NCBI RefSeq assembly: GCF_002939785.1
Contig: NZ_MDEC01000004.1
Span: 62,001-126,000 of the forward strand
Length of the DNA: 64,000 nt
Direction: 5' to 3'
From: Xanthomonas codiaei
Lineage (GTDB): Bacteria; Pseudomonadota; Gammaproteobacteria; Xanthomonadales; Xanthomonadaceae
The notes under the pieces are model-generated. The model worked only from the letters and a program-made list of their open reading frames with translations. It was not told where the DNA came from and did no database searches. Position numbers and translations under genes: made by a program. Positions 26,971 to 36,007 of the stretch are shown piece after piece; positions within the stretch are counted from its first letter, which is position 1; each line of letters begins with the position of its first letter.

Positions 26971-27965
26971 CAGATCGCGTCCCCGGCGCGCAGCATCGCA
27001 CGCAGAGTTCCCACGCCCGGCTCGGCGAGATAGGCCAGATGCTTGGCTTCGACCCGCCCCCGCGTGACCGTGTCCAGGATCAGCCCACAGGCCAGCAACA
27101 GAAATCCCAGCAGCATCAGCGCCACGCACAGGATCGCCGTTGGAAAGCGCGGCACCAGCCCGGTCTGCAGGTACGTTTCAAACAGCGGGATCGCCAGCAC
27201 GATCGACAGCGCGGCACTGAGCACGAAGCCGATCGAGAAGAACAACAATGGCCGTTCGGCCTTGAACAGCTTGGCGATGGTGGTGAGGATGCGCCAGCCA
27301 TCGCGCCAGGTGTTCAGTTTGCTATGCGAGCCTTCAGGGCGCACCCCGTAGGCGATCTGCACCTCGGCCACCGGCATGCGCAGTTGCAGGGCGTGCACGG
27401 CCAGTTCGGTTTCGGTCTCGAAACCCTGCGCATGCGCGGCGAAGGATTTGACGTAGCGCCGCGAGAACACCCAATAGCCGGACAGCATGTCGTCGAAGCT
27501 GCGCCCGAACAGCAGTCCCGCGCACCGCGTCAGCAACACGTTACCGAGGCGATGACCGGGCCGATACGCAGCCTGCTACTGGTCGCGGCGCGCGCCGACC
27601 ACCATGTCCAGCCGCTCGTCGACGAGCTTGCGCACCAGGATGGGCGCAGCGGCGGCATCGTAGGTCGCATCGCCATCGACCAGCACATAGATGTCGGCCT
27701 CCACATCGGCAAACCCACGCCGCACCACATTGCCCTTGCCCTGCAGCGCGACGCGCCATACCTGCGCGCCGGCATCGGCTGCGATCGCCGCAGTGGCGTC
27801 GCTGGAATTGTTGTCCAGCACATGCACGACCGCGCCCGGCAGCGCCGCGGCGAACGCGCCGACCACCTCGGCCACGGTCGCCGCCTCGTTGTGGCACGGC
27901 ACCAGCACGGCGATGCGAATCCCGGACGCAAGCGCGGGATGGGGAGAGGAGACGGTATCGGTCAT
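26970..27965 (-). pseudogene. Family 2 glycosyltransferase with internal stop codon
   Basis: A dolichyl-phosphate-mannose-synthase-like GT2. The N-terminal domain has VLVPCHNEAATVAEVVGAF and a DGDATYD metal motif. Reading stops at codon 130 (TAG at 27576-27578), then continues in the same frame with QAAYRPGHRLGN, GLLFGRSFDDMLSGYWVFSR and two C-terminal transmembrane helices to the stop at 26970. The restored product is 331 residues. A GAG or CAG codon there would give normal family sequence. It sits between a GT39-like gene and a second membrane protein; together they look like a lipid-sugar-dependent glycosylation set. An internal start near 27539 could at most yield a catalytically dead C-terminal part. 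Confidence 0.85.
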
Positions 27966-27973
27966 CGCGGGAT

Positions 27974-29839
27974 CTAGGGTGCGGAAACGGTGACGGGTTG
28001 CTCCCACCAGTCCTCGACGCTGCCGTCGCGGCCATGCAGGCGCAGTCCCAACCAATGCGTGCCGGGCGGCAACGCCTGCGTGTCGAGCGTGGCGGAGAAG
28101 CCGACATTCGGATGCTGCGGGTCGGTGGAGATCTTCCAGTACGGGCGCACGTCCAGCACGCTGCCATACTCGGCGTTCGACACCGGCCGCCCGTCGAGCA
28201 GCAACTCCACGGCTGCCAGCCCGATGCCATCCTTGAAAGCCCAGCCGCGCACCTGCACCCGACCGGCGACGTTCGCATCCGGCAGCGGCGTATCGATCCA
28301 GGCCATCGCCGGGGCCACGCATGGACCGGGTGCACGCTGGGCCGGCAGTGCGAACAGCAGGAAGCGCTGGTAGCCATGATCGGTGGAAACCACGGTGGGC
28401 GGCGGCAATGGCCCGACCATGTCGCAGACGGCGTGATAGCGCGCGAGCAGATCGCGGTAGCGCTGATCGCTGGGCGACAGCACCAGCAAGCGCGGTCCGT
28501 CGCGCCTGCCGTCGCTGAGCAGGCCCCACTGCTGCAGTTGCGCGCTGCGCCCATGCTTGTCGTTCAACTCGGCGTACAGCACCTCGATCTGCGCATTGCG
28601 CAACTGGAAACCGAGCTCGGCGCCGACCTTGAAATTCCCCGCCAGCACGCGCGTGCCCGGCGGCATCTGCGCCAGCTGGCGCTTGACCGCGCGCGCCAGA
28701 TCGTTCCAGCCGGCAAAATTGCGCGGGTAGTATTTTTCGCCGGCCGCCTGCGCGCGAATGGAGGGCACCGACACCGCCAGGTAGTACCCATACGCGCCCA
28801 GCGTGCCGAGCAGCGCAAGCAGCCAGGCGGCACGCCGCAGCGGATGCGGCCAGCGCATCAGGATCATCGGCACCGGCACCAGCAGCGCGAGATAGCCGGG
28901 CAGCGGCCAATGGAAGCTGATGCGTTCGGCATCGCTGAAGAAGCCGAGCACGAAGATCGCCACGGTCGAGATGCCGCCCAGCAGGCCGAAGTAGCGCCAT
29001 TGCGCGCGCGACCCGCCGCCGCTGCGGGTGCCGGCCAGGCCCACCTTGAGCATCGCCCAGGCCAATAGCGGCGTCACCGCCACCGCCTGGATCAGCAGGA
29101 ACCACAGACCGCTGATCTGGAAACGCCATGGATGCCGATCGACCAGCTGGAAGCGCAGCCCGGCCTCGTCATGGTCGGTGTTCCAGAACAACAACGGCAG
29201 CCAGCTCATCGCACCTACCGTCAGCGCCATCCAGATGCGCGGGTCGCGCAGCACCGCGCGCCCCTGCGGAATGCACAGCAGCGCAATGCAGCCCACCCCG
29301 ATCACGCCGACAAAGCGGTAGTGGCTGAGCGCGCCGATGACCAGGCCGATGGCGAGCTCCAGCGCACTGGTGGCATCCACCTCGCGCAACAGGCGTGCGC
29401 CGGCGTCCATGCACAGCACCGCGGCCAGGGCCATCGGCACGTCCGGCACCGCCAGGATGCCCAGCGTGGCCGACAGCGGCATCAGCAGGGTCAGGCTGCC
29501 CGCCTGCCAGCCCAGGGTGGAGCCGAACCAGCGCGTGGCGATGTGCGCGATCAACCACGGCAGCAACGCGGCGATGGCCAGGAACGGCAGCCGCAGCGCC
29601 AGCAGGTGATGCCCACCGAATTCGACACCCAGTCGCGTCAGCCAGGCGGTCATGCCCGGCAGATCCGAATACGCCGCCGCCAGGTGCTGGCCTTCCTGCC
29701 AGTAGAACGCCTCGTCCACGAACAACGGCAAGCGTGCGGCGATCAACAGCTTGACGGCAGTGGCCAGTGTCCACAGGATCACGAAGGTGCGATGTGCGCG
29801 TTGGTCCCCCTGCATTGCCCTGTGCACTCTTCTTTTCAC
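27974..29839 (-). CDS. Family 39 glycosyltransferase (ArnT/PMT-like), inner membrane
   Basis: 621 residues. Cytoplasmic basic tail, then about 11 hydrophobic helices over residues 20-370. The first periplasmic loop has the acidic pair LFVDEAFYW typical of PMT/ArnT enzymes. A long soluble C-terminal region follows (about 380-621) and ends in a small beta domain (VQVRGWAFKDGIG, then WLGLRLHGRDGSVEDW). It is expected to transfer a sugar from a polyprenyl-phosphate donor at the periplasmic face; the acceptor is unknown. It precedes the GT2 gene by 8 bp. Divergent from moxR with a 13-bp gap from its first ATG, so that start may be too long; an ATG 24 bp further in also fits. Confidence 0.82.
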   Translation of the reverse strand: MKRRVHRAMQGDQRAHRTFVILWTLATAVKLLIAARLPLFVDEAFYWQEGQHLAAAYSDLPGMTAWLTRLGVEFGGHHLLALRLPFLAIAALLPWLIAHIATRWFGSTLGWQAGSLTLLMPLSATLGILAVPDVPMALAAVLCMDAGARLLREVDATSALELAIGLVIGALSHYRFVGVIGVGCIALLCIPQGRAVLRDPRIWMALTVGAMSWLPLLFWNTDHDEAGLRFQLVDRHPWRFQISGLWFLLIQAVAVTPLLAWAMLKVGLAGTRSGGGSRAQWRYFGLLGGISTVAIFVLGFFSDAERISFHWPLPGYLALLVPVPMILMRWPHPLRRAAWLLALLGTLGAYGYYLAVSVPSIRAQAAGEKYYPRNFAGWNDLARAVKRQLAQMPPGTRVLAGNFKVGAELGFQLRNAQIEVLYAELNDKHGRSAQLQQWGLLSDGRRDGPRLLVLSPSDQRYRDLLARYHAVCDMVGPLPPPTVVSTDHGYQRFLLFALPAQRAPGPCVAPAMAWIDTPLPDANVAGRVQVRGWAFKDGIGLAAVELLLDGRPVSNAEYGSVLDVRPYWKISTDPQHPNVGFSATLDTQALPPGTHWLGLRLHGRDGSVEDWWEQPVTVSAP

Positions 29840-29852
29840 CTACGGAATTGTG

Positions 29853-30806
29853 ATGTCGACACCGCTGCGTTCCACGGAAATGCTAACCGATGCGCTGCGC
29901 CAATCGCTGCGGCGCGCACAAGACCAGGTCAATTCGCTGCTGCTGGGCAAGGCGCAGGAAGTGCGGCTGGCGTTCGTGGCCCTGCTGTCCGGGGGACATT
30001 TATTGATCGAGGACCTGCCCGGCCTGGGCAAGACCACCCTGGCCCACGCCATGGCCTCCAGCCTGGGGTTGGGCTTCCAGCGCGTGCAGTTCACCTCGGA
30101 CCTGTTACCGGCCGATGTGCTGGGCGTGTCGGTCTACGATGCCGCCTCGCGCCAGTTCCAGTTCCATCCCGGCCCGGTGTTCACCAACGTGCTGCTGGCC
30201 GATGAAATCAATCGCGCCCCGCCGCGCACGCAGAGCTCGCTGCTGGAAGCGATGGCCGAACAGCAGGTCACCCTGGATGGCGTCACGCATGCCTTGCCCG
30301 AACCGTTCTTCGTGATCGCCACGCAGAACCCGGTGGACCTGTCGGGCACGTTTCCCCTGCCCGATTCGCAGCTGGATCGCTTCCTGCTGCGGCTGAGCCT
30401 GGGCTACCCCAGCGCCGATGCCGAGCGCGCCCTGTTGTCGGGGACCGACCGGCGCGAATTGATCGCCCAGGCCGCACCGCAGCTCAGCGATACCGACGTG
30501 GTGGCGTTGCGCGCAGGGGTCGGCCAGATCCACACCAGCGATGCGTTGATCGCCTATGTACAGGCGCTGCTGCTGCGCAGCCGCCAGCATGCCGGGGTGC
30601 GGGTAGGGCTGTCGCCGCGTGCCGGCATCGCACTGCTGCGCGCCGCCAAGGCCTACGCGCTGCTGCTGGGGCGCGAGCATGTGCTACCGGAGGATGTGCA
30701 GGCGCTGTTCGTCGCCGTGGCCGGACACCGGCTGGTACCGGAAGCCGAATCCTCGTCCGGACCGGCGCTGGCCAAGGCGCTGCTGCACAGCGTGCCGGTG
30801 GACTGA
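29853..30806 (+). CDS. MoxR-type AAA ATPase
   Basis: 317 residues. Walker A LPGLGKTT (near residue 55), Walker B VLLADEINRAPPRTQSSLLEAM, sensor VIATQNPVDLSGTFPLPDSQLDRF. MoxR ATPases act as chaperones for assembling neighbouring complexes. It is followed at 6 bp by a DUF58 protein and then a transglutaminase-like protein, the standard MoxR-DUF58-TgpA arrangement. Starts at ATG 29853 after TACGGAATTG. Confidence 0.94.
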   Translation: MSTPLRSTEMLTDALRQSLRRAQDQVNSLLLGKAQEVRLAFVALLSGGHLLIEDLPGLGKTTLAHAMASSLGLGFQRVQFTSDLLPADVLGVSVYDAASRQFQFHPGPVFTNVLLADEINRAPPRTQSSLLEAMAEQQVTLDGVTHALPEPFFVIATQNPVDLSGTFPLPDSQLDRFLLRLSLGYPSADAERALLSGTDRRELIAQAAPQLSDTDVVALRAGVGQIHTSDALIAYVQALLLRSRQHAGVRVGLSPRAGIALLRAAKAYALLLGREHVLPEDVQALFVAVAGHRLVPEAESSSGPALAKALLHSVPVD

Positions 30807-30811
30807 GACCG

Positions 30812-31768
30812 GTGCGTGCGTCATTGCGCGGCGTTGGCCGCCGACTCAGCCTGCTGGCCCGCCCGCGGGGCGCCGAAGCCTTGCCGATCGTGCTGGACCG
30901 GCGGCGCATCTATGTGCTGCCGACCCGCTTCGGCCTGTTCGTCGCCGCACTGCTGCTGGCGATGTTGCTGGGTGCGCTGAACTACAACAACAACCCGGCG
31001 CTGCTGTTGGCGCTGCTGCTGGCCACCGCCGGGATCGCCAGCAGCATCATGGCGCACCTGCAGTTGTCGGCGCTGCGCGTGGAAGCGGTGTCGGCCGAAC
31101 CGGTGGTCGCCGGCGAACCGCTGCGCATGCGGGTGTCGCTGGCCCGCCGCGATACCCGCCTGCGGCGTGGCCTGCGCCTGGATCATCTGGACAGCAGCGG
31201 CTTCTGTTCGCTGCTCGACCACGACAACGCCGAGGTCGACCTGCTGGTGCCCACCACCCGGCGCGGCTGGCAGGACATCGAACGCATCCGCCTGTCCAGC
31301 ACCCAGCCGCTGGGACTGGTACGTGCGTGGTCCTGGGTGTGGCCGGAAACGCCGCTGCTGGCCTACCCCCGGCCCGAGGATCACGGCCCCACCCTGCCGG
31401 ACGGTGCCGGCGCGCCCAACCAGACCCGGCTGCACGCCCAGGGCGAGGAACTGCACCAGCTGCGCCCGTACCGCGCCGGCGATGCCCCACGCACGATCTC
31501 CTGGAAGCATTCGGCCCGCCGCGACACCCTGCTGGTGCGCGAGTACGAACAGCCCCTCGGGATCGAAGTGACCCTGGACTGGCGCACGCTGCACGCACTG
31601 CCCTACGAACGCCGCATCGCGCGGCTGGCACGCTGGGTCAACCTGGCCGAACGCGACGGGCGCCGCTATCGCCTGTTGCTGCCCGGCCAGCCGCCGCTGG
31701 GGCCTGCGCAAGGGCCCTCGCACCATCATCTGTGTCTGCGCGCCCTGGCACTGCTTCCCCATGACTGA
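30812..31768 (+). CDS. DUF58 family protein
   Basis: 318 residues from GTG. Two transmembrane helices at about 40-85 (LFVAALLLAMLLGALNYNNN and LLLALLLATAGIASSIMA) are followed by a soluble DUF58 domain with YRAGDAPRTISWKHSARRDTLLVREYEQ (residues ~210-240), the family signature. DUF58 resembles a von Willebrand A domain and is a likely client of the MoxR ATPase. It overlaps the next gene by 8 bases. Confidence 0.9.
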   Translation: MRASLRGVGRRLSLLARPRGAEALPIVLDRRRIYVLPTRFGLFVAALLLAMLLGALNYNNNPALLLALLLATAGIASSIMAHLQLSALRVEAVSAEPVVAGEPLRMRVSLARRDTRLRRGLRLDHLDSSGFCSLLDHDNAEVDLLVPTTRRGWQDIERIRLSSTQPLGLVRAWSWVWPETPLLAYPRPEDHGPTLPDGAGAPNQTRLHAQGEELHQLRPYRAGDAPRTISWKHSARRDTLLVREYEQPLGIEVTLDWRTLHALPYERRIARLARWVNLAERDGRRYRLLLPGQPPLGPAQGPSHHHLCLRALALLPHD

Positions 31769-33713
31769 GACGGCCCTTCCCATTTCACAGGCCAGCCGTG
31801 GCTGGGTGCTGGCCACCAGCTGGCTGGCGCTGGCGCCGCTGCTGCTGCAGCTGCCCGGCCTGCTCGCCGCCACCATCGCGGTGGCCGCGGTGCTGGTCGG
31901 GGCGATGAGCTGGCGCGGCAGCCTGATGGCGCCGCTGCGGCTGTTGCTGGTGATCGCGATGCTGGCGGCGGTGTACTGGCAGATCGGCATGCGTTTCGGC
32001 CGCGATACCGGCTGCGCGGTGCTGGCCGCGATGCTGGCGATCAAGGCCTCCGAACTGCGCACCCTACGCGATGCGCGCAGCCTGCTCGGCTTTGCGTTGT
32101 TCGCACCGTTCGCTGCATTCCTGCTCGACCAGGGGCCGACGACGATGGGCCTGGCGCTGCTGGCCGTGCTCGGCGCCCTGCTCAGCATGCAGCGGCTGGC
32201 CGACGAAGAGCACCGCACCCCCACCCCCACCCTGCGCCTGCAGTTGCGCGGCATCGGCAAACTGGTGGCGATCGGGGTACCGCTGGCGCTGGCCACGTTC
32301 TGGCTGCTGCCGCGCCTGAGCGCACCGCTCTGGGGCGTGCCCGAGCGCGCGCTGTCGCGCCCCGGCCTGTCGGACAACATGTCGCCGGGCGAATGGATCG
32401 ACCTGATGGCCGACGACAGCCCGGCACTGCGCGTGCAGTTCGCCGGCAAGGCGCCGCCTCCGCAGCAGCGTTACTGGCGCGGGCCGGTGATGTGGGATTT
32501 CGACGGCCGCAGCTGGCAGCGCGCACGCTGGACCGGTCGCGGCCGCCCCGCCACGGTGACTTCCGGCCCGCAGACCTATCGCTATCGTCTGGATTACGAG
32601 CCCACCGACCGGCGTCAGTTGGTCTCGCTGGACCTGCCGACCCAGGGCGTTGCCAATGCCGATCTCTCGCCCGACTACGAACTGTTCGCGCAGCGCCCCT
32701 TGAGTGCGCTGACCCGCTGGGAGCTGCAATCGGCACCGCCGGCACGCTTCGACATCGACCTGCCCGAGCCGTTGCGCAAACGCGCGCTCGCGCTGCCGCC
32801 CGGCTTCAATCCACGCACGCTCACCCTGGCCCGGCAATGGCGCACCGAAGCCGGCAGCAACGACGACGCCATCGTGCAGCGGGCACTGCAGTGGATCACA
32901 CGCGAATTCGCCTACACGCTGGACACGCCATTGCTGGGCCGCAACAGCGTCGACGAATTCCTGTTCCAGCAGAAGGCCGGCTTCTGCGAGCACTTCAGCT
33001 CGGCGTTCGTGGTGCTGATGCGCGCGGCCGGCATCCCTGCACGCGTGGTCACCGGCTATGCCGGCGGCACCTACAACAGCTTCGGCAACTATTGGGTGGT
33101 GCGGCGCATGGATGCGCATGCCTGGACCGAGGTGTGGCTGGCAGGCCGCGGCTGGGTGCGCGTGGACCCCACTGCCGCCGTGGCGCCGGAGCGCATCTAC
33201 GACACGCTGGAGGATCGCCTGCAGAGCGGTGGCGGCAACGACTTCGCCCAGCTCGGCGCCTGGGCCAGCCTGGGCCAGGTCAGCGACTGGCTGCGGCGCG
33301 GCTGGAACGACCTGGTGCTGTCCTTCAATGCCGACCGCCAGCAACGGCTGCTGCAACCGTTCGGCATCGAGCGCCTGGATCCCACCCAGCTGGCCGCCCT
33401 CTTTGGCGTGTTTGCCGTCGGTGCCCTGGCCTGGATGGGCTGGCTGCTGGCGCGTGGCGAACGCGAACGCGATCCGCTGCTGCGCGCCTGGCACCGGGTC
33501 AGCCGCCGCTACGGCAAGCTGGGCCTTGCCCGGGAACCGCACGAACCGGCCATCGCCTGGGCGCAACGCGTGGCCCGCACACACCCGGACACGACACTGT
33601 TGGCACTCAGCCAACGTTTCGCTGCCGCGCGATACGCTGGCGCTGATTCGGACAGCGCCTCACTTCTGAAAGACTTGCAGCAGCATCGCCCGCGAACCGG
33701 AGCTTCCTCATGA
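31761..33713 (+). CDS. TgpA-like membrane protein with periplasmic transglutaminase domain (DUF3488)
   Basis: 650 residues. Five or more N-terminal helices (residues 15-185), then a periplasmic transglutaminase-core domain with Cys409 (KAGFCEHFSSAF), His453 (MDAHAWTEVW) and Asp469 (VRVDPTAAV). One further helix lies near 540-560 before a cytoplasmic tail of about 90 residues (DUF4129-like). Related TgpA of Pseudomonas is essential and acts in the periplasm. The start overlaps DUF58 and the end overlaps the Slp lipoprotein gene by ATGA, so the four genes form one translationally coupled operon. Confidence 0.93.
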   Translation: MTETALPISQASRGWVLATSWLALAPLLLQLPGLLAATIAVAAVLVGAMSWRGSLMAPLRLLLVIAMLAAVYWQIGMRFGRDTGCAVLAAMLAIKASELRTLRDARSLLGFALFAPFAAFLLDQGPTTMGLALLAVLGALLSMQRLADEEHRTPTPTLRLQLRGIGKLVAIGVPLALATFWLLPRLSAPLWGVPERALSRPGLSDNMSPGEWIDLMADDSPALRVQFAGKAPPPQQRYWRGPVMWDFDGRSWQRARWTGRGRPATVTSGPQTYRYRLDYEPTDRRQLVSLDLPTQGVANADLSPDYELFAQRPLSALTRWELQSAPPARFDIDLPEPLRKRALALPPGFNPRTLTLARQWRTEAGSNDDAIVQRALQWITREFAYTLDTPLLGRNSVDEFLFQQKAGFCEHFSSAFVVLMRAAGIPARVVTGYAGGTYNSFGNYWVVRRMDAHAWTEVWLAGRGWVRVDPTAAVAPERIYDTLEDRLQSGGGNDFAQLGAWASLGQVSDWLRRGWNDLVLSFNADRQQRLLQPFGIERLDPTQLAALFGVFAVGALAWMGWLLARGERERDPLLRAWHRVSRRYGKLGLAREPHEPAIAWAQRVARTHPDTTLLALSQRFAAARYAGADSDSASLLKDLQQHRPRTGASS

Positions 33714-34243
33714 GTACCCGTTTTCTGATTCCCATTGTCGCTGTGCTCGGGCTCGCAGCCTGCGCTACCGCGCCCAAGCCGCTGCAGGGCCAGTTCCCCA
33801 CGGTCAGCCCGAGCGATTCCACTGCCAGTGCGCAACTGGGCACTTCGGTGCGCTGGGGCGGCAAGATCATCCAGACCAAGCCCAGCCAGGGCCAGACCTG
33901 CTTCGAGCTGATCTCGCGTCCGCTCAACGCCAGCGGGCGCCCGGATCGCAATGCCGTGGATGCCAGCGATGGCCGCTTCCTGGCCTGCCGTGCAGGCTTC
34001 TACGACCCGGCGGTGTTCGAGCCGGGCCGTGAGGTCACCTTCATCGGCAAGATCGAGGGGTATGAAACCACCAAGATCGGCGAGTACGACTACAAACTGC
34101 CCAAGGTGGCGGCCGACGTGGTCTACCTGTGGCCGGAAGTGCGCGATGTGGAGGTGATTCCGGCCTACCCGTATGGCCCGTGGGGCGATCCGTGGGGTCC
34201 GCGCTGGGGTGGCGGCTGGGGCTGGGGCCGCGGCTGGTGGTAA
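33710..34243 (+). CDS. Slp-family outer-membrane lipoprotein
   Basis: 177 residues. Lipoprotein signal MSTRFLIPIVAVLGLAAC (lipobox LAAC). A beta-rich Slp/YeaY domain follows: VRWGGKIIQTKPSQGQTC, then FEPGREVTFIGKIEG and VWPEV-like VYLWPEVRDVEV. The C-terminal tail is Pro/Gly/Trp-rich (PYGPWGDPWGPRWGGG). Slp proteins are starvation or stationary-phase lipoproteins. Coupled to the TgpA-like gene by ATGA and followed by a strong terminator, it closes the operon. Confidence 0.9.
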   Translation: MSTRFLIPIVAVLGLAACATAPKPLQGQFPTVSPSDSTASAQLGTSVRWGGKIIQTKPSQGQTCFELISRPLNASGRPDRNAVDASDGRFLACRAGFYDPAVFEPGREVTFIGKIEGYETTKIGEYDYKLPKVAADVVYLWPEVRDVEVIPAYPYGPWGDPWGPRWGGGWGWGRGWW

Positions 34244-34268
34244 TCCACCGCTGAGTCAGACCTGATGC

Positions 34269-34298
34269 AAAACGCCGCTCTTGAAGGAGCGGCGTTTT
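34269..34298 (+). terminator. Terminator of the moxR-DUF58-tgpA-slp operon
   Basis: AAACGCCGCTC-TTGAAG-GAGCGGCGTTT followed by TGATTT, 25 bp after the lipoprotein stop. A very stable 11-bp stem. The rest of the gap to 34535 shows no gene. Confidence 0.9.
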
Positions 34299-34535
34299 GA
34301 TTTGTGCGGGTCAAACCGTCTGTATCAGCGCGTTTGTGCTCACTGCTTATTCGCCATTTCGCCTGTCCCGGCGCTGCGCGGGCGCAACAAGCCTGCAACC
34401 GCGACGGCGCGGCTGCAGTGTGAGTGCCTACTGACGTGCATGGCCTGGCAACCGCAGCACTGACAATCGACCATGCCCAACTCCTGACGCTGGACAGCCT
34501 GTTAGGTCACATTGGTTGCGACGTCCTGCGCTCCA

Positions 34536-34886
34536 TCAGGGCGTACCGAATCGTCCCAGTGGCGCGCCGGCCAGCAGGTGCAGATGGATATGGAACACCG
34601 TCTGCCCGGCGTGCTCGCGACAGTTCATCACGATGCGGTAGCCATCCTGCGCCAGGCCCTGCTCACGTGCGTATGCGGCGGCGGCGAGCGCCAGCTTGCC
34701 GATCAGCAGGGTCTGCTCGGGCGGCACATCGTCCAGGGTGGGAATCGCGTGCTGTTTGGGAATGAACAGCACATGCACCGGTGCCTGCGGCGCGATGTCT
34801 TCGAAGCCCAGCACGTCGTCGTCTTCGTAGACGATGGTGGCCGGAATTTCGCGGCGGATGATCTTGCCGAAGATGGTGTCGGTCAT
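34536..34886 (-). CDS. HIT-family (Hint-type) nucleotide-binding protein
   Basis: 116 residues from ATG 34886. Histidine triad HIHLHLL near residue 100 (preceded by EHAGQTVF), N-terminal FGKIIRREIPATIVYEDDDVLGF. HinT enzymes hydrolyse adenosine phosphoramidates. Standalone; its upstream side is a genus-type inverted repeat rather than another gene. The frame is open upstream to 35033 but that part is repeat sequence. Confidence 0.94.
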   Translation of the reverse strand: MTDTIFGKIIRREIPATIVYEDDDVLGFEDIAPQAPVHVLFIPKQHAIPTLDDVPPEQTLLIGKLALAAAAYAREQGLAQDGYRIVMNCREHAGQTVFHIHLHLLAGAPLGRFGTP

Positions 34887-34889
34887 AGA

Positions 34890-34985
34890 CGGGATTCGAG
34901 AGTTGGGATTCGGGATTGGCCAAAGCTTACCGCGCGCGTCAGCCTGCTTTAGCGAATCCCAAATCCCAACTCCCCAATCCCAGCC
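34890..34985. repeat. Inverted GGGATTCGGGATTGG-type intergenic repeat
   Basis: The left arm (GGGATTCGAGAGTTGGGATT, to about 34922) and right arm (AGCGAATCCCAAATCCCAAC, to about 34980) can fold back on each other around a 25-base loop. Same family as 6498-6624 and 35588-35677. It separates hinT and recR. Confidence 0.8.
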
Positions 34986-34986
34986 C

Positions 34987-35580
34987 TCAAAGCACCTCAC
35001 TGCGCGTGCCGAAGGCATGCGACAGGGTGCCACGGTCCACGTATTCCAGCTCGCCGCCCAGCGGCATGCCCTGGGCGAGCCGGCTGGGGCGCACGCCGTG
35101 CTGGCGCGCCAGCTGCGCCAGGTAGTGCGCGGTGGCCTCGCCTTCCACGGTGGCGTTGGTGGCGATGATCATTTCGGTCACTTCACCGGCAGCCAGGCGC
35201 TCGCCGAGCCGGTCCAGCCCCAGCTCGCGCGGGCCGATGCCATCCAGCGGCGACAGGCGTCCCTGCAGGATGAAGTACAGGCCACGGTAGCCGGTGGCGT
35301 GCTCGATCGCCAGGCGATCGGCCGGCGATTCCACCACGCACAGCTGCTGCCGATCGCGGCTGCTGCTGGCGCAGATCGCACAGATGTCCGATTCGGTGAA
35401 ATCGCGGCACTGCACGCAATGCCCGACCTTTTCCACCGCATTGCCCAATGCCTCGGCCAGGCGACGCCCACCCTCGCGCTCGCGTTCGAGCACGTGATAC
35501 GCCATGCGCTGGGCGGATTTCTGGCCCACGCCCGGCAACACCCGGAAGGCCTCGATCAGTTGTTCGAGCAGAGTGGACAT
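34987..35580 (-). CDS. recR: Recombination mediator RecR
   Basis: 197 residues, normal length. Helix-hairpin-helix LPGVGQKSAQRMAYHVL (15-31), C4 zinc finger CVQC...CAIC (about 55-70), then a Toprim domain (VVESPADRLAIE; LDGIGP). With RecF and RecO it loads RecA at gaps. It lies 100 bp from ybaB, the conserved dnaX-ybaB-recR order, but a repeat hairpin sits between ybaB and recR. Confidence 0.97.
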   Translation of the reverse strand: MSTLLEQLIEAFRVLPGVGQKSAQRMAYHVLEREREGGRRLAEALGNAVEKVGHCVQCRDFTESDICAICASSSRDRQQLCVVESPADRLAIEHATGYRGLYFILQGRLSPLDGIGPRELGLDRLGERLAAGEVTEMIIATNATVEGEATAHYLAQLARQHGVRPSRLAQGMPLGGELEYVDRGTLSHAFGTRSEVL

Positions 35581-35587
35581 TGGGCGG

Positions 35588-35677
35588 CCGGGATTCGAGA
35601 GTTGAGATTCGGGATTCGCAAACGCAGAAGCGAGCCTCGCTTCTAGCGAATCCCCAATCCCGACTCCCGAATCCCCT
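35588..35677. repeat. Long inverted intergenic repeat between ybaB and recR
   Basis: GGATTCGAGAGTTGAGATTC... and ...GAATCCCCAATCCCGACTCC form a long stem whose tip is GAAGCGAG-CCT-CGCTTC. Same family as 6498-6624 and 34890-34985. As RNA it would be a strong stem-loop between the two genes. Confidence 0.85.
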
Positions 35678-35680
35678 CGA

Positions 35681-36001
35681 TCAGAACGGCAACTTCATGC
35701 CCGGCGGCAGCTGCATGCCGGCGGTGGCCGAGCCCATGCGCTGCTTGGATTCGGCGTCGATCTTGTTGGAGGCGTCGTTGAAGGCGGCGGCGATCAGGTC
35801 TTCGGCCATCTCCTGGTCGGAGAGGATGCTCGGATCGATGCGCACCTTGCGGCATTCCTTGGCGCCGGTCAGCGTCACGCTGACCATGCCGCCGCCGGCA
35901 GTGCCGGTGACTTCCAGCTTGGCCAGTTCTTCCTGGGCGCGCTGCAGGTTCTCCTGCATCTTCTGCGCCTGCTGCATCAATTGGGCGATATTTCCACGCA
36001 T
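35681..36001 (-). CDS. ybaB: YbaB/EbfC nucleoid-associated protein
   Basis: 106 residues. [20 protein letters not shown] opening, glycine-rich [20 protein letters not shown] centre, C-terminal PPGMKLPF. Small dimeric DNA-binding protein, here 6 bp downstream of dnaX, a very conserved pair. Confidence 0.96.
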   Translation of the reverse strand: MRGNIAQLMQQAQKMQENLQRAQEELAKLEVTGTAGGGMVSVTLTGAKECRKVRIDPSILSDQEMAEDLIAAAFNDASNKIDAESKQRMGSATAGMQLPPGMKLPF

Positions 36002-36007
36002 GGGTCG

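Noticed and set aside
26970-27539. Independent 189-codon gene at the GT2 C-terminus
   Set aside because: It lacks the GT-A catalytic domain and is in frame with the upstream half across a single TAG, so it is better read as the rest of a broken gene.
28321-29068. Plus-strand frames inside the GT39-like gene
   Set aside because: Antisense low-complexity frames; the minus frame has clear membrane helices.
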